DNA of 7,776 nucleotides from the NCBI GenBank assembly GCA_937915565.1, contig CALDMH010000092.1, positions 1-7,776 of the forward strand, in the 5' to 3' direction. Every line of letters begins with the position of its first letter. The stretch's first letter is position 1. Below the pieces are notes generated by a model. That model ran no database searches and had not been told where the DNA came from. It was given only the letters and a program-made list of their open reading frames with translations. This stretch comes from an uncultured Clostridia bacterium (GTDB lineage: Bacteria; Bacillota; Clostridia; Christensenellales; Borkfalkiaceae). The position numbers were made by a program, and so were the translations under genes. Of this stretch, positions 1 to 6,634 are shown one piece after another.

Positions 1-68
1 TAAACTCGTCGATTGCCCCATTCGCCTTTTCCGTTCCGAGATGGCGAATGGGGCAATCGACGAGTTTA
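1..68. repeat. Perfect 26-bp inverted repeat at the window edge (possible fold-back artefact)
   Basis: Bases 1-26 are the exact reverse complement of 43-68, separated by 16 nt. The repeat lies inside the oxidoreductase gene: 43-68 encodes residues about 135-144, which fit the family, while 1-26 encodes the last nine residues, which I cannot match to it. A perfect arm copied back at a sequence end is typical of a fold-back chimera or an assembly error. A real hairpin within a gene is less likely. Base 69 could pair with the unseen base before position 1, so the repeat may be longer than the window shows. Confidence 0.9.
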
Positions 69-472
69 AGCCCCGCGCTGATTGCTTTTCTTCTTATCTT
101 TTTAATTTCTTCGGGGTTGTCGATTCCCTCGATTTTCTTATCCGCGCCGAATTCGAGATAAATTCCGTCGACGTAGGAAATAGCGTCCTGAACGATGTCG
201 TGACCGATTCTGTCCGGAAGCGAACCGCCGACGTAACTCGAAAGAGAGAGTTTTCCGTCCGAAAACGCGCCCGCGCCGGAAAATCCCGTGGTAATGGCAC
301 AGTTTTTGCAGTTCATACAATGCCCGGTTTTCTTCTTCGGACAGACTCGTTTTTCAATCGCCGAGCCCTTTTCCACAATCGTTATTTTTCCTTTGTAACC
401 GTTGCGAACAAGTTCGAGCGCGGTGAAAATACCCGCCGGACCTGCCCCGATAATCAATACGTCGGTGTTCAT
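1..472 (-). CDS. FAD-dependent oxidoreductase, COG2509 type (N-terminal 157 codons, runs off left edge)
   Basis: My translation of the minus strand from the ATG at 472 gives 157 residues without a stop. It opens with a Rossmann dinucleotide-binding motif (VLIIGAGPAG, residues 5-14), with an acidic residue closing the second strand (ITIVEKG, E34), as in FAD/NAD(P)-binding proteins. Next comes a cysteine cluster (C44, C52, C55, C58), then GFSGAGAFSDGKLSLS (63-78) and PIRHLGTEK (141-149). This combination is what I recall of the uncharacterised FAD-dependent dehydrogenases of COG2509; full members run to roughly 460-550 residues, so about two thirds is missing. Substrate and physiological role are unknown. 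No signal peptide is visible, so it is probably cytoplasmic. A GGAGG ribosome site (479-483) lies 6 nt before the ATG and supports this start. Residues from about 149 on are encoded by the left arm of the edge inverted repeat and may not be genuine. The gene diverges from the heat-shock operon and has its own promoter. Confidence 0.82.
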   Translation of the reverse strand, partial: MNTDVLIIGAGPAGIFTALELVRNGYKGKITIVEKGSAIEKRVCPKKKTGHCMNCKNCAITTGFSGAGAFSDGKLSLSSYVGGSLPDRIGHDIVQDAISYVDGIYLEFGADKKIEGIDNPEEIKKIRRKAISAGLKLVDCPIRHLGTEKANGAIDEF

Positions 473-530
473 TTCTTCCCTCCGTTCGGCAAAGCGTTAA
501 AACGCGTTGCCTCAAAAAAAATTACGACAA

Positions 531-559
531 ATTATAACATACGCGCGCGCAAAAGTAAA
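531..559 (-). promoter_or_regulatory. Promoter of the FAD oxidoreductase gene
   Basis: On the minus strand a perfect TATAAT (536-531) is preceded by TG one base upstream, an extended -10. A TTTACT (559-554, four of six matches to the -35 consensus) stands 17 nt away. Transcription would start near 524, leaving about 50 nt of leader before the ATG at 472. This is a sequence-only prediction. The site is separate from the CIRCE operator, about 150 bp away, so HrcA control of this gene is not indicated. Confidence 0.6.
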
Positions 560-672
560 GCGGAATGTGTGACGGCTTAACGAAATTTATTGACGAATCA
601 CGTCTTTTTCAGGGCCGTTTTCGGCGAATTAAACTTCCGAAAAATATTTTTTAAAAAAGTTGCTCAAAATAC

Positions 673-701
673 TTGACAAAGGGGAAACGGAGTAATATAA
701 T
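673..701 (+). promoter_or_regulatory. Sigma-A-type promoter of the hrcA-grpE-dnaK-dnaJ operon
   Basis: TTGACA (673-678) and TATAAT (696-701) are both perfect consensus hexamers with the ideal 17-nt spacer. Transcription should start near 708, just before the CIRCE operator. An A/T-tract region at about 639-658, upstream of the -35, could act as an UP-element-like enhancer. Such a strong promoter fits an operon that is held down by a repressor. Confidence 0.9.
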
Positions 702-710
702 GTGGTCGAG

Positions 711-737
711 TTAGCACTTGAACGCAAAGAGTGCTAA
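711..737. promoter_or_regulatory. CIRCE operator (HrcA binding site)
   Basis: The inverted repeat TTAGCACTT - 9 nt - GAGTGCTAA matches the CIRCE consensus TTAGCACTC-N9-GAGTGCTAA at 17 of 18 arm positions; only the last base of the left arm differs. It begins a few bases after the predicted transcription start and ends 27 nt before the hrcA ATG, the usual place for this operator. HrcA, encoded next, is known to bind CIRCE and to repress the operon until heat shock draws off active HrcA. Confidence 0.96.
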
Positions 738-764
738 CATTCCAAGATAAGGAGTGCCAAAGAA

Positions 765-1787
765 ATGGAGCTGTCGGACAGGAAGAAAAAAATACTTCAA
801 TACGTCGTTGACGATTATATTGAAACGGCAGTTCCCGTTTCCTCGAAGAGCCTGACCGAAAGGCATTTGAAGGACATAAGTTCGGCAACGGTTAGAAATG
901 AGCTTTCCGCTTTGGAAGAGCTCGGTTATCTTACCCAGCTTCACACTTCGTCAGGAAGAGTTCCTTCGGCGGAGGCTTACAAGCTTTACGTCAGTGACCT
1001 TATGGTTAAGGATAAACTCACTTCCAAAGAACTTGACTATATCAAGAAAATTTTCCTTGATAAAGCCGATAATCTCGAAGAGGTGATAAGAAACACAACC
1101 AAGGTCATAAGCGAGCTTACTTCTTACACTTCGGTCGGAATTCAAAGCCACGATTTGTCGGAGAAAATCGTCAGCATAAAGTTTTTCCGTTATAAGCCGG
1201 ACAGCGCGCTCGTCATCATCGTGACGGAGATGCGGCTTTTGAAGGACAACTTCATAAGCATACCGGAAAATATGACGGAGGAGCAGTTAAAAGACGCCGA
1301 AAAAGTTCTCGACAATATGTGCAAAAACAAAACGTTCGGCGAGATATGCGAAATGAAACCGGAAATCGAAGACAACTTCCTCGGTTACAAAAACATATTC
1401 GTCAACGTCATCGAGGCTTTGAAAACTTACGTTCAGACGTCGGACGACGACGTCGTCACCGCCGGCGAGGATAAAATTCTCGACCATCCCGAATACGCCG
1501 ACATAGGAAAAATCAAAAATTTTCTTTCGGTCGTTACGAGCAAGGACAAGGTGATGACGCTTTTAACCGACAACGAACGCGATATTAAAATCAACGTCAA
1601 AATAGGCGCGGACGGTTACGACGAGATTCCCAAAGAATGTTCGCTCGTCACCGCAACCTATTCGGCAAACGGTACGAAGCTTGGCACTTACGGCGTTATA
1701 GGACCTATCAGAATGGACTATCAAAAAGTCGTCGCCGTACTCGAAAACGTCGGAAAGATATTGGAGAGCATACTTACAAACAGGTAG
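765..1787 (+). CDS. hrcA: Heat-inducible transcription repressor HrcA
   Basis: This is a complete 340-residue HrcA, a usual length for the family. The N-terminal winged helix-turn-helix (about 1-75) includes ISSATVRNELSALEELGYL (38-56) and the wing segment HTSSGRVPS (60-68), both strongly conserved. A long central dimerisation/sensor region follows, and the protein closes with the conserved GVIGPIRMDY motif (320-329). HrcA is a cytoplasmic repressor that binds CIRCE and depends on GroEL for activity in characterised species. It is the first gene of its operon, so it is autoregulated. AAGGAG (749-754), 10 nt before the ATG, supports the start. Its TAG stop overlaps the AGGAGG ribosome site of grpE, which suggests tight translational linkage. 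Confidence 0.97.
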   Translation: MELSDRKKKILQYVVDDYIETAVPVSSKSLTERHLKDISSATVRNELSALEELGYLTQLHTSSGRVPSAEAYKLYVSDLMVKDKLTSKELDYIKKIFLDKADNLEEVIRNTTKVISELTSYTSVGIQSHDLSEKIVSIKFFRYKPDSALVIIVTEMRLLKDNFISIPENMTEEQLKDAEKVLDNMCKNKTFGEICEMKPEIEDNFLGYKNIFVNVIEALKTYVQTSDDDVVTAGEDKILDHPEYADIGKIKNFLSVVTSKDKVMTLLTDNERDIKINVKIGADGYDEIPKECSLVTATYSANGTKLGTYGVIGPIRMDYQKVVAVLENVGKILESILTNR

Positions 1788-1804
1788 GAGGAAAACCGCA
1801 AAAA

Positions 1805-2434
1805 ATGTCGCATCACGCAAAAAAACATTATGAAGATAAAGTGAACGAAGAAGTCGAAGAAAAGGTAGAGGAGAAAATCGAAGAAGCGGAGGAGGTTGAA
1901 ACGGAGGAAGACGCCGTGGAACAGCTTTCCGAAGCGGAAGCGAAGGAGAGTTTACGCAAAGCCGACGCGGAAATAGTTAAGCTTCACGACGAAAACGAGA
2001 AGCTTAAAAAAGAGCTCGACGAAGCGAAAAACGATTATCTTCGCGCAAGAGCCGATTGCGAAAACGTAAGAAAACGCAAGCACGACGAAGTTCGGGCGGC
2101 GTTCGACGACGGAAGGAGTGTGGCTATCGAAAAAATTCTTCCCATAGGCGACAGTCTTGACTGGGCGCTTAAAATGCCTCTCGACGACAACACGAAAGAC
2201 GGGATTGAAAAACTTCTTAAAAAGTATCACGAAACGCTTGTTTCTCTCGGTGTTACCGAGTTTTCGCCGGAAGTCGGAAGCGTGTTCGACCCTAACGTCG
2301 CAAACGCCGTTATGACCGTTCCCAAGGAAAACGAGAACGACGTTCCCGAAACGGTTAAACAGGTTTACGGCAGAGGATATAAACTCGGAGAAAAGATTAT
2401 GAGATACGCTCAGGTATCCGTAATCAAAGAATAA
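1805..2434 (+). CDS. grpE: Nucleotide exchange factor GrpE
   Basis: GrpE releases ADP from DnaK and resets the Hsp70 cycle. From this ATG the protein has 209 residues: a very acidic, disordered N-terminus (about 11-45, rich in E), a long coiled coil (about 48-100) with the family segment DYLRARADCENVRKRK (77-92), and a C-terminal beta domain (about 150-209) with YGRGYKLGEKIMRYAQVSV. The common ADFEN reads ADCEN here, a cysteine in place of the phenylalanine. The frame is open for 56 further codons upstream to an ATG at 1637, but that stretch lies inside hrcA and is basic, unlike GrpE. The ATG at 1805 is preferred because AGGAGG (1786-1791) precedes it, although the 13-nt spacing is long. The gap to hrcA is 17 nt. 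The coding strand is nearly all purine at about 1839-1915, following from the Glu/Lys-rich N-terminus. Confidence 0.95.
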   Translation: MSHHAKKHYEDKVNEEVEEKVEEKIEEAEEVETEEDAVEQLSEAEAKESLRKADAEIVKLHDENEKLKKELDEAKNDYLRARADCENVRKRKHDEVRAAFDDGRSVAIEKILPIGDSLDWALKMPLDDNTKDGIEKLLKKYHETLVSLGVTEFSPEVGSVFDPNVANAVMTVPKENENDVPETVKQVYGRGYKLGEKIMRYAQVSVIKE

Positions 2435-2467
2435 ATTAAAAAATAAAGTTTAAAGGAGATAGAGATT

Positions 2468-4285
2468 ATGAGTAAAGTTATCGGTATAGATTTAGGTACG
2501 ACAAATTCTTGCGTAGCCGTTATGGAAGGCGGCGAGCCTGTTGTTATAACGAATGCGGAGGGTTCGAGAACGACTCCTTCGGTCGTAGGTTTCCAGAAGG
2601 ACGGCGAAAGACTCGTCGGTCAGATTGCAAAACGTCAGGCGGTTGCAAACAGCGACAGAACGGTTATCTCGATTAAAAGACATATGGGTAGCGACTATAA
2701 AGTCACTATCGACGGCAAGCAGTATTCGCCGCAGGAAATTTCCGCGATGATTCTTGCAAAGCTTAAAAAGGACGCCGAAAGCTATCTCGGCGAACCCGTT
2801 AAGGATGCGGTTATCACCTGCCCCGCTTACTTCACCGACAGCCAGAGACAGGCTACCAAAGACGCAGGTAAGATTGCGGGTCTGAACGTTCTTCGTATTA
2901 TAAACGAACCCACGGCCGCGGCTCTTGCTTACGGACTCGATAAGGATAAAACTTCGCACAAGGTTATGATTTACGACCTCGGCGGCGGAACGTTCGACGT
3001 TTCCATTCTCGATATAGGCGACGGCGTATTCGAAGTTCTTGCAACCAACGGTAACTGTATGCTCGGCGGCGACGATTTCGATAAGAGAATTATGGATTAC
3101 GTCGTTGACGACTTCAAGGCAAAAGAGGGCATCGACCTTTCCAAAGACAAGATGGCGATGCAGAGAATCAAAGAGGCTGCGGAAAAAGCGAAAATCGAAC
3201 TTTCCAGCACGAGCTCCACGAACATCAACCTTCCGTTCATCACGGCGGACGCCAACGGTCCTAAACACCTCGACGTTACGCTCACGAAAGATAAGTTCGA
3301 CACTATGACGGGTGACCTCGTAGAATCCACAAAAGCTCCTATGCGTCAGGCTATGAAGGACGCGGGCCTTACCTATAACGACATTGAAAAAGTTATTTTG
3401 GTCGGCGGTTCGACTCGTATCCCCGCGGTTGTTGAAGCCGTTAAATGCGAAACCGGCAAAGAGCCGTTCAAGGGCATCAACCCCGATGAATGCGTTGCAA
3501 TCGGCGCGGCTATTCAGGGCGGCGTTTTAACGGGCGAAGTTAAGGACGTTCTCCTTCTCGACGTAACGCCGTTGTCGCTCGGTATCGAAACCCTCGGCGG
3601 AGTGTTCACGAAACTTATTGATAAAAACACCACTATTCCCGTTAAGAAATCGCAGGTATTCTCCACGGCGGCGGATAATCAGTCCGAAGTTACCATTCAC
3701 GTTCTTCAAGGCGAAAGACAGTTCGCAAAGGACAACAAGACGCTCGGTCAGTTCAACCTTACCGGCATTGCTCCCGCTCCGAGAGGAATTCCTCAGATTG
3801 AAGTTACTTTCGATATAGACGCAAACGGTATCGTTCACGTTACCGCAAAAGACCTCGGCACGCAGAAAGCCGCGGATATAACGATAACTTCCTCCACGAA
3901 TCTTTCGGAAGAAGACATTCAGAAGGCCGTTAAGGAAGCCGAAATGTACGAAGCCGAAGATAAGAAGAGAAAGGAAGCCGTTGAAAACAAGAATAAACTC
4001 GACAGCCTTATCTTCCAGGTTGAAAAGACCGTTAAGGACAGCGGAGATAAGTTGAGCGAAGAGGATAAAGCTACCGTTGAAAATGCCGTTAAGGAAGCGA
4101 AGGACGCGCTTAACTCGGACGATAACGATAAAATCGTTGCGGCAACCGAAAAGCTCTCCAAGGACATTGAACCGGTGTTCACCAAGCTTTATCAGCAGGC
4201 AACCGCAAACGCGCAGGCAGGCGGAGCTAATCAGAACGGCGGCGCAGGCGCAGACGACGGCGAAACCGAATTCCATCAGAATTGA
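2468..4285 (+). CDS. dnaK: Chaperone protein DnaK (Hsp70)
   Basis: This is a complete Hsp70 chaperone of 605 residues, which binds exposed hydrophobic segments of client proteins under ATP control. The ATPase domain carries all three Hsp70 signatures: IDLGTTNS (7-14), IYDLGGGTFDVSIL (168-181) and VILVGGSTRIPAVVE (309-323). The interdomain linker VLLLDVTP (361-368) leads into the substrate-binding beta domain (about 370-480) and a helical lid (about 480-575). The N-terminal domain lacks the roughly 24-residue insertion of Gram-negative DnaK, in line with a Firmicutes origin. The tail is Gly/Ala/Asn-rich and ends DDGETEFHQN, without the EEVDK-like end common in bacteria. AAGGAG (2453-2458) stands 9 nt before the ATG. 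The gene is 33 nt from grpE and is expected to be co-transcribed from the CIRCE-controlled promoter. Confidence 0.98.
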   Translation: MSKVIGIDLGTTNSCVAVMEGGEPVVITNAEGSRTTPSVVGFQKDGERLVGQIAKRQAVANSDRTVISIKRHMGSDYKVTIDGKQYSPQEISAMILAKLKKDAESYLGEPVKDAVITCPAYFTDSQRQATKDAGKIAGLNVLRIINEPTAAALAYGLDKDKTSHKVMIYDLGGGTFDVSILDIGDGVFEVLATNGNCMLGGDDFDKRIMDYVVDDFKAKEGIDLSKDKMAMQRIKEAAEKAKIELSSTSSTNINLPFITADANGPKHLDVTLTKDKFDTMTGDLVESTKAPMRQAMKDAGLTYNDIEKVILVGGSTRIPAVVEAVKCETGKEPFKGINPDECVAIGAAIQGGVLTGEVKDVLLLDVTPLSLGIETLGGVFTKLIDKNTTIPVKKSQVFSTAADNQSEVTIHVLQGERQFAKDNKTLGQFNLTGIAPAPRGIPQIEVTFDIDANGIVHVTAKDLGTQKAADITITSSTNLSEEDIQKAVKEAEMYEAEDKKRKEAVENKNKLDSLIFQVEKTVKDSGDKLSEEDKATVENAVKEAKDALNSDDNDKIVAATEKLSKDIEPVFTKLYQQATANAQAGGANQNGGAGADDGETEFHQN

Positions 4286-4302
4286 TTAAACGGTAACAGA
4301 CC

Positions 4303-4361
4303 GACGTAAAAGCGCGGAGGAGTTTTCCGATAAGGGAAACTCCTCCGCGCAAAGACGTAAA
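4303..4361 (+). repeat. dnaK-dnaJ intercistronic stem-loop flanked by 8-bp direct repeats
   Basis: Bases 4312-4328 pair with 4334-4350 to form a 17-bp stem (one G-U wobble at 4326/4336) with a 5-nt loop, GATAA. The 3' side runs into AAAGACG, not a T-tract, so this does not look like a standard terminator for the operon's own direction. Such a hairpin could be an RNA processing or 3'-end stabilising site that leaves more dnaK than dnaJ message, or a weak attenuator; that role is inference. GACGTAAA occurs on both sides (4303-4310 and 4354-4361), which might instead record insertion of a tiny element. The 5' arm contains GGAGGAG, hidden by CTCCTCC in the 3' arm. Confidence 0.85.
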
Positions 4362-4372
4362 TAAGGATAAGT

Positions 4373-5524
4373 ATGGCAAAGAATTATTACGAAGTACTCG
4401 GCGTGGATAAAAAAGCCTCGCAGGACGATATAAAAGCGGCTTACAGAAAGCTTGCTCGTCAATATCACCCCGACCTTCACCCCAACGACGAGGAATGCGC
4501 TAAAAAATTTAAAGAAATAAACGAAGCCAACGAGGTGTTGTCGGACCCGCAGAAGCGTCAGCAGTACGATATGGAACTCGAACATCCCGGGGCGGGTAAT
4601 TTCGGCGGATTCGGCGGATTCGGAAGCGGCTCTTCGAGCGCGGGCGGATTCGGAGGTTTCGGCGATATTTTCGGTGATATTTTCGGCGCGTTTTCGGGTT
4701 CGGACCGCGGCGGAAAATCCGCGCGTGCGGACGGAGAGGATATAAATCTCGAAGTGGAGCTTTCTTTCCTCGACGCGGCAAAGGGTTGCAAAAAGGATAT
4801 AACTTACAATAGAAAAGAGCCTTGTCCCGATTGCAGGTCTACGGGCGCGAAAAACGGCACGGCGTATAAACAGTGCGAAAAGTGTAAGGGTTCGGGAACG
4901 ATTCAGTACGTTTCAGGCAACAGCATATTCCGCACGGTTCAGCAGCGCGCTTGCGACGCTTGCGGCGGAACGGGCAAAATAATCATTGAAAAATGCCCCA
5001 CCTGCGGAGGAAAGGGTTATCAGCGTAAATCCACGACAATATCGCTTAATATTCCGGCAGGAGCGGACACCAACAGCTATATCACCAAGAAAGGTTACGG
5101 CGAAGCGTCCACCACGGGCGGCGAACCCGGAGACCTCGTCGTCGTGTTCAAAGTTCAACCGCACAAACTTTTCAAAAGAAACAAATTCGACCTTTACGTC
5201 GATTTGCCGATAAGTTTCACCACGGCCGCTCTCGGCGGAAAGGTGAAAGTGCCTACGCTTGACGACACGGTTTGGCTCGACGTTCCGGACGGAACTCAAT
5301 CAGGCAAGGTTTTCCAGATTCGCGGCAAGGGCATTGCCTCGCGTTACGGAACGGGTAATTTATACGTTACGGTAACGGTTGAAGTACCCACGAAACTTTC
5401 AAAGGCGGAGAAGCAGCGTTTGCTCGATTTCGATAGCGATATAGAGCTTAAACAATACGATAAAATGAAAAAATACGACGATTTAATGCAGTCGTTATAC
5501 GGCGAAAAGCCTTATCAAAAATAA
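4373..5524 (+). CDS. dnaJ: Chaperone protein DnaJ (Hsp40)
   Basis: DnaJ delivers unfolded substrates to DnaK and stimulates its ATPase. The 383-residue protein has the full type I layout: a J domain (1-about 70) with the essential HPD triad at 32-34, a Gly/Phe-rich linker (about 73-110), a zinc-binding domain with four cysteine pairs (C151/C154, C168/C171, C194/C197, C208/C211), and C-terminal substrate-binding and dimerisation domains. The first zinc motif, CPDCRSTG, has Ser where CxxCxGxG has the first Gly; the metal-binding cysteines are intact. The Gly/Phe region is built from short tandem repeats, visible in the DNA as TTCGGCGGA twice (4601-4618) and a 12-mer, GGCGATATTTTC, with a near-copy (4661-4684). 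AAGGA (4363-4367) is 5 nt before the ATG. It is the last gene of the operon, 87 nt after dnaK and behind the stem-loop. Confidence 0.97.
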   Translation: MAKNYYEVLGVDKKASQDDIKAAYRKLARQYHPDLHPNDEECAKKFKEINEANEVLSDPQKRQQYDMELEHPGAGNFGGFGGFGSGSSSAGGFGGFGDIFGDIFGAFSGSDRGGKSARADGEDINLEVELSFLDAAKGCKKDITYNRKEPCPDCRSTGAKNGTAYKQCEKCKGSGTIQYVSGNSIFRTVQQRACDACGGTGKIIIEKCPTCGGKGYQRKSTTISLNIPAGADTNSYITKKGYGEASTTGGEPGDLVVVFKVQPHKLFKRNKFDLYVDLPISFTTAALGGKVKVPTLDDTVWLDVPDGTQSGKVFQIRGKGIASRYGTGNLYVTVTVEVPTKLSKAEKQRLLDFDSDIELKQYDKMKKYDDLMQSLYGEKPYQK

Positions 5525-5553
5525 AAAACTCGAAAAAAAAGCGAGAAGAACGG

Positions 5554-5585
5554 GCGGCGGAGCTTTAAAAGTTCCGCCGCTTTTT
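5554..5585 (+). terminator. Intrinsic terminator after dnaJ
   Basis: A 12-bp GC-rich stem (5554-5565 with 5569-5580, one G-U wobble) has a 3-nt loop and is followed directly by TTTTT (5581-5585). It begins 29 nt after the dnaJ stop, so it should end the heat-shock transcript. Read from the other strand, the hairpin is followed after about a dozen bases by an eight-T run (complement of 5533-5540), so it may also stop transcription from the convergent regulator gene, less efficiently. Confidence 0.92.
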
Positions 5586-5646
5586 GCGTCGACTGCTATA
5601 CGTTGGTCGGTACAATAATATTGATGATAATTGACGGTTTTTTTTA

Positions 5647-6507
5647 TTATTTTTCCTCGGCGGAATTAAGCCTGATTTTATTCCTGAACGCCGTCGGGGT
5701 GCAACCGTATTTTTGCTTAAATAAATTGTTGAAATAGGCTATCGAACTGTAACCGAGCTTCATAGATACCGACAAAACGGAGTCCTTCGAATACGCGAGT
5801 TTTTCGGCGGCGATAAACATTCGCCTGTCGTTTAAATATTCCGTAAGAGTTTTTCCCGTTTTCGCTTTGAAAACGCGGCAAATATGTTCCCTCGAATAAA
5901 AGAAAGGCGATAAAATGTTATCCCAGCTTTGCGATACGATAGACGGGTCGTTAAGGCGGGATAACAGCAGATTGAGCCAGTCGGGGTTGTTTTTTTCGTC
6001 GTCCCCGCTGCCGAAGAGCAACATTCCCAAAAGGTAAGTGCAATAAACGCGCGCGAGCGCAAGCGCGTCCGGCAAATTTTTGTTTAAAGCGAGCATACCG
6101 TCAATTTTTATGAAATTTTCTTCCAGTTCGTGAATTTTGCTTTCCGTCAGCGAAAATTTAACCTGCGTTTTTCCGTTTACGAATTTCCCGTAAAGTTCGG
6201 GAGAAATAAAATTGCAAATATCTTTCAAAAACCCCACGCGCATTATCACGTCGCGATGAATACAGGCGTTGTTTTTGTCGCGCAGGAAAATATGTCTGTC
6301 CTCGGGGCGCAAAAAGAGAATATCTCCCGCGTGAAGTTGCGTTAAAGTGCCGTTCAGTTCGTGCGGAATATTCCCTTCGATAATATAAAATATCTCAAAA
6401 AAGGTGTGGTCGTGCAAAATGTCGTCGCCGCCGCTCGTCAGTTTGGAGTAAAACGGCATTTCGGGCGTGGTCAGCCAGTCGTCTAAATGATAGGGGATAT
6501 TATTCAT
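5647..6507 (-). CDS. AraC-family transcriptional regulator
   Basis: This 286-residue protein has the classic AraC layout. The N-terminal cupin-like sensor (about 25-110) shows HDHTFFEIFYIIEG (32-45), then LHAGDILFLRPEDRH (58-72), the usual sugar- or effector-binding fold. The C-terminal DNA-binding domain (about 178-278) has two helix-turn-helix units; the second carries the family signature region SVSMKLGYSSIAYFNNLFKQKYGCTPTAFR (246-275, written here in parts: LGYSSIAYF, FKQKYGCTP). It is cytoplasmic and probably activates transcription when it binds a ligand, which cannot be read from the sequence. It is divergent from a rhamnosidase gene, so a rhamnoside-related inducer is a reasonable guess. 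An in-frame stop at 6519-6517 (minus-strand TAA) makes the ATG at 6507 the only sensible start. No good Shine-Dalgarno site precedes it (only AAAGTG), and the predicted promoter would give a leaderless message. Confidence 0.93.
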   Translation of the reverse strand: MNNIPYHLDDWLTTPEMPFYSKLTSGGDDILHDHTFFEIFYIIEGNIPHELNGTLTQLHAGDILFLRPEDRHIFLRDKNNACIHRDVIMRVGFLKDICNFISPELYGKFVNGKTQVKFSLTESKIHELEENFIKIDGMLALNKNLPDALALARVYCTYLLGMLLFGSGDDEKNNPDWLNLLLSRLNDPSIVSQSWDNILSPFFYSREHICRVFKAKTGKTLTEYLNDRRMFIAAEKLAYSKDSVLSVSMKLGYSSIAYFNNLFKQKYGCTPTAFRNKIRLNSAEEK

Positions 6508-6513
6508 ATTTTC

Positions 6514-6542
6514 ACTTTATCATACCGAGCCGAAAATGTCAA
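6514..6542 (-). promoter_or_regulatory. Candidate promoter of the AraC-family gene
   Basis: On the minus strand a perfect TTGACA (6542-6537) stands 17 nt from TAAAGT (6519-6514), a -10 with four of six consensus matches. Only six bases separate that hexamer from the ATG at 6507, so the predicted transcription start falls at or next to the start codon. An alternative -10, TATGAT (6524-6519), is only 12 nt from the TTGACA and would be badly spaced. Confidence 0.45.
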
Positions 6543-6634
6543 TAGAGATATAAATATTCTTTTTCGTTTTTTGCGATTTTTGAATAAAAAACGGTTTAAA
6601 ATACGATAAAATCGAGGGAAATTCGCTTTAAATT

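Noticed and set aside
41..580. A 179-codon plus-strand open frame at the left edge
   Set aside because: It is antisense to the FAD oxidoreductase, whose minus-strand translation has clear family motifs and a ribosome site. The plus-strand product is Arg/Phe-rich with no recognisable domain, and its start lies in the edge inverted repeat.
1637..1804. N-terminal extension of grpE by 56 codons
   Set aside because: It lies inside the conserved 3' end of hrcA, encodes a basic stretch unlike GrpE, and the AGGAGG site points to the ATG at 1805.
2492..3268. A 258-codon minus-strand open frame opposite dnaK
   Set aside because: Long antisense frames opposite dnaK are a known by-product of its codon pattern and have caused false annotations. 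No ribosome site, promoter or domain supports it.
3527..4276. A 249-codon minus-strand open frame opposite the 3' half of dnaK
   Set aside because: Same reason: it mirrors a strongly conserved gene, and its hydrophobic/Arg-rich product has no recognisable family.
4316..4322. GGAGGAG as a ribosome site for a small gene between dnaK and dnaJ
   Set aside because: No start codon lies at a usable distance, and the sequence is locked in the stem.
4312..4350. The dnaK-dnaJ stem-loop as an ordinary intrinsic terminator
   Set aside because: No T-tract follows on the plus strand (AAAGACG follows), and dnaJ behind it has no evident promoter of its own, so read-through is expected.
5613..5623. Short AT palindrome CAATA-A-TATTG between dnaJ and the AraC-family gene
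   Set aside because: It has a one-base centre, is AT-rich, and has no T-tract in a useful position, so it is not a credible terminator.
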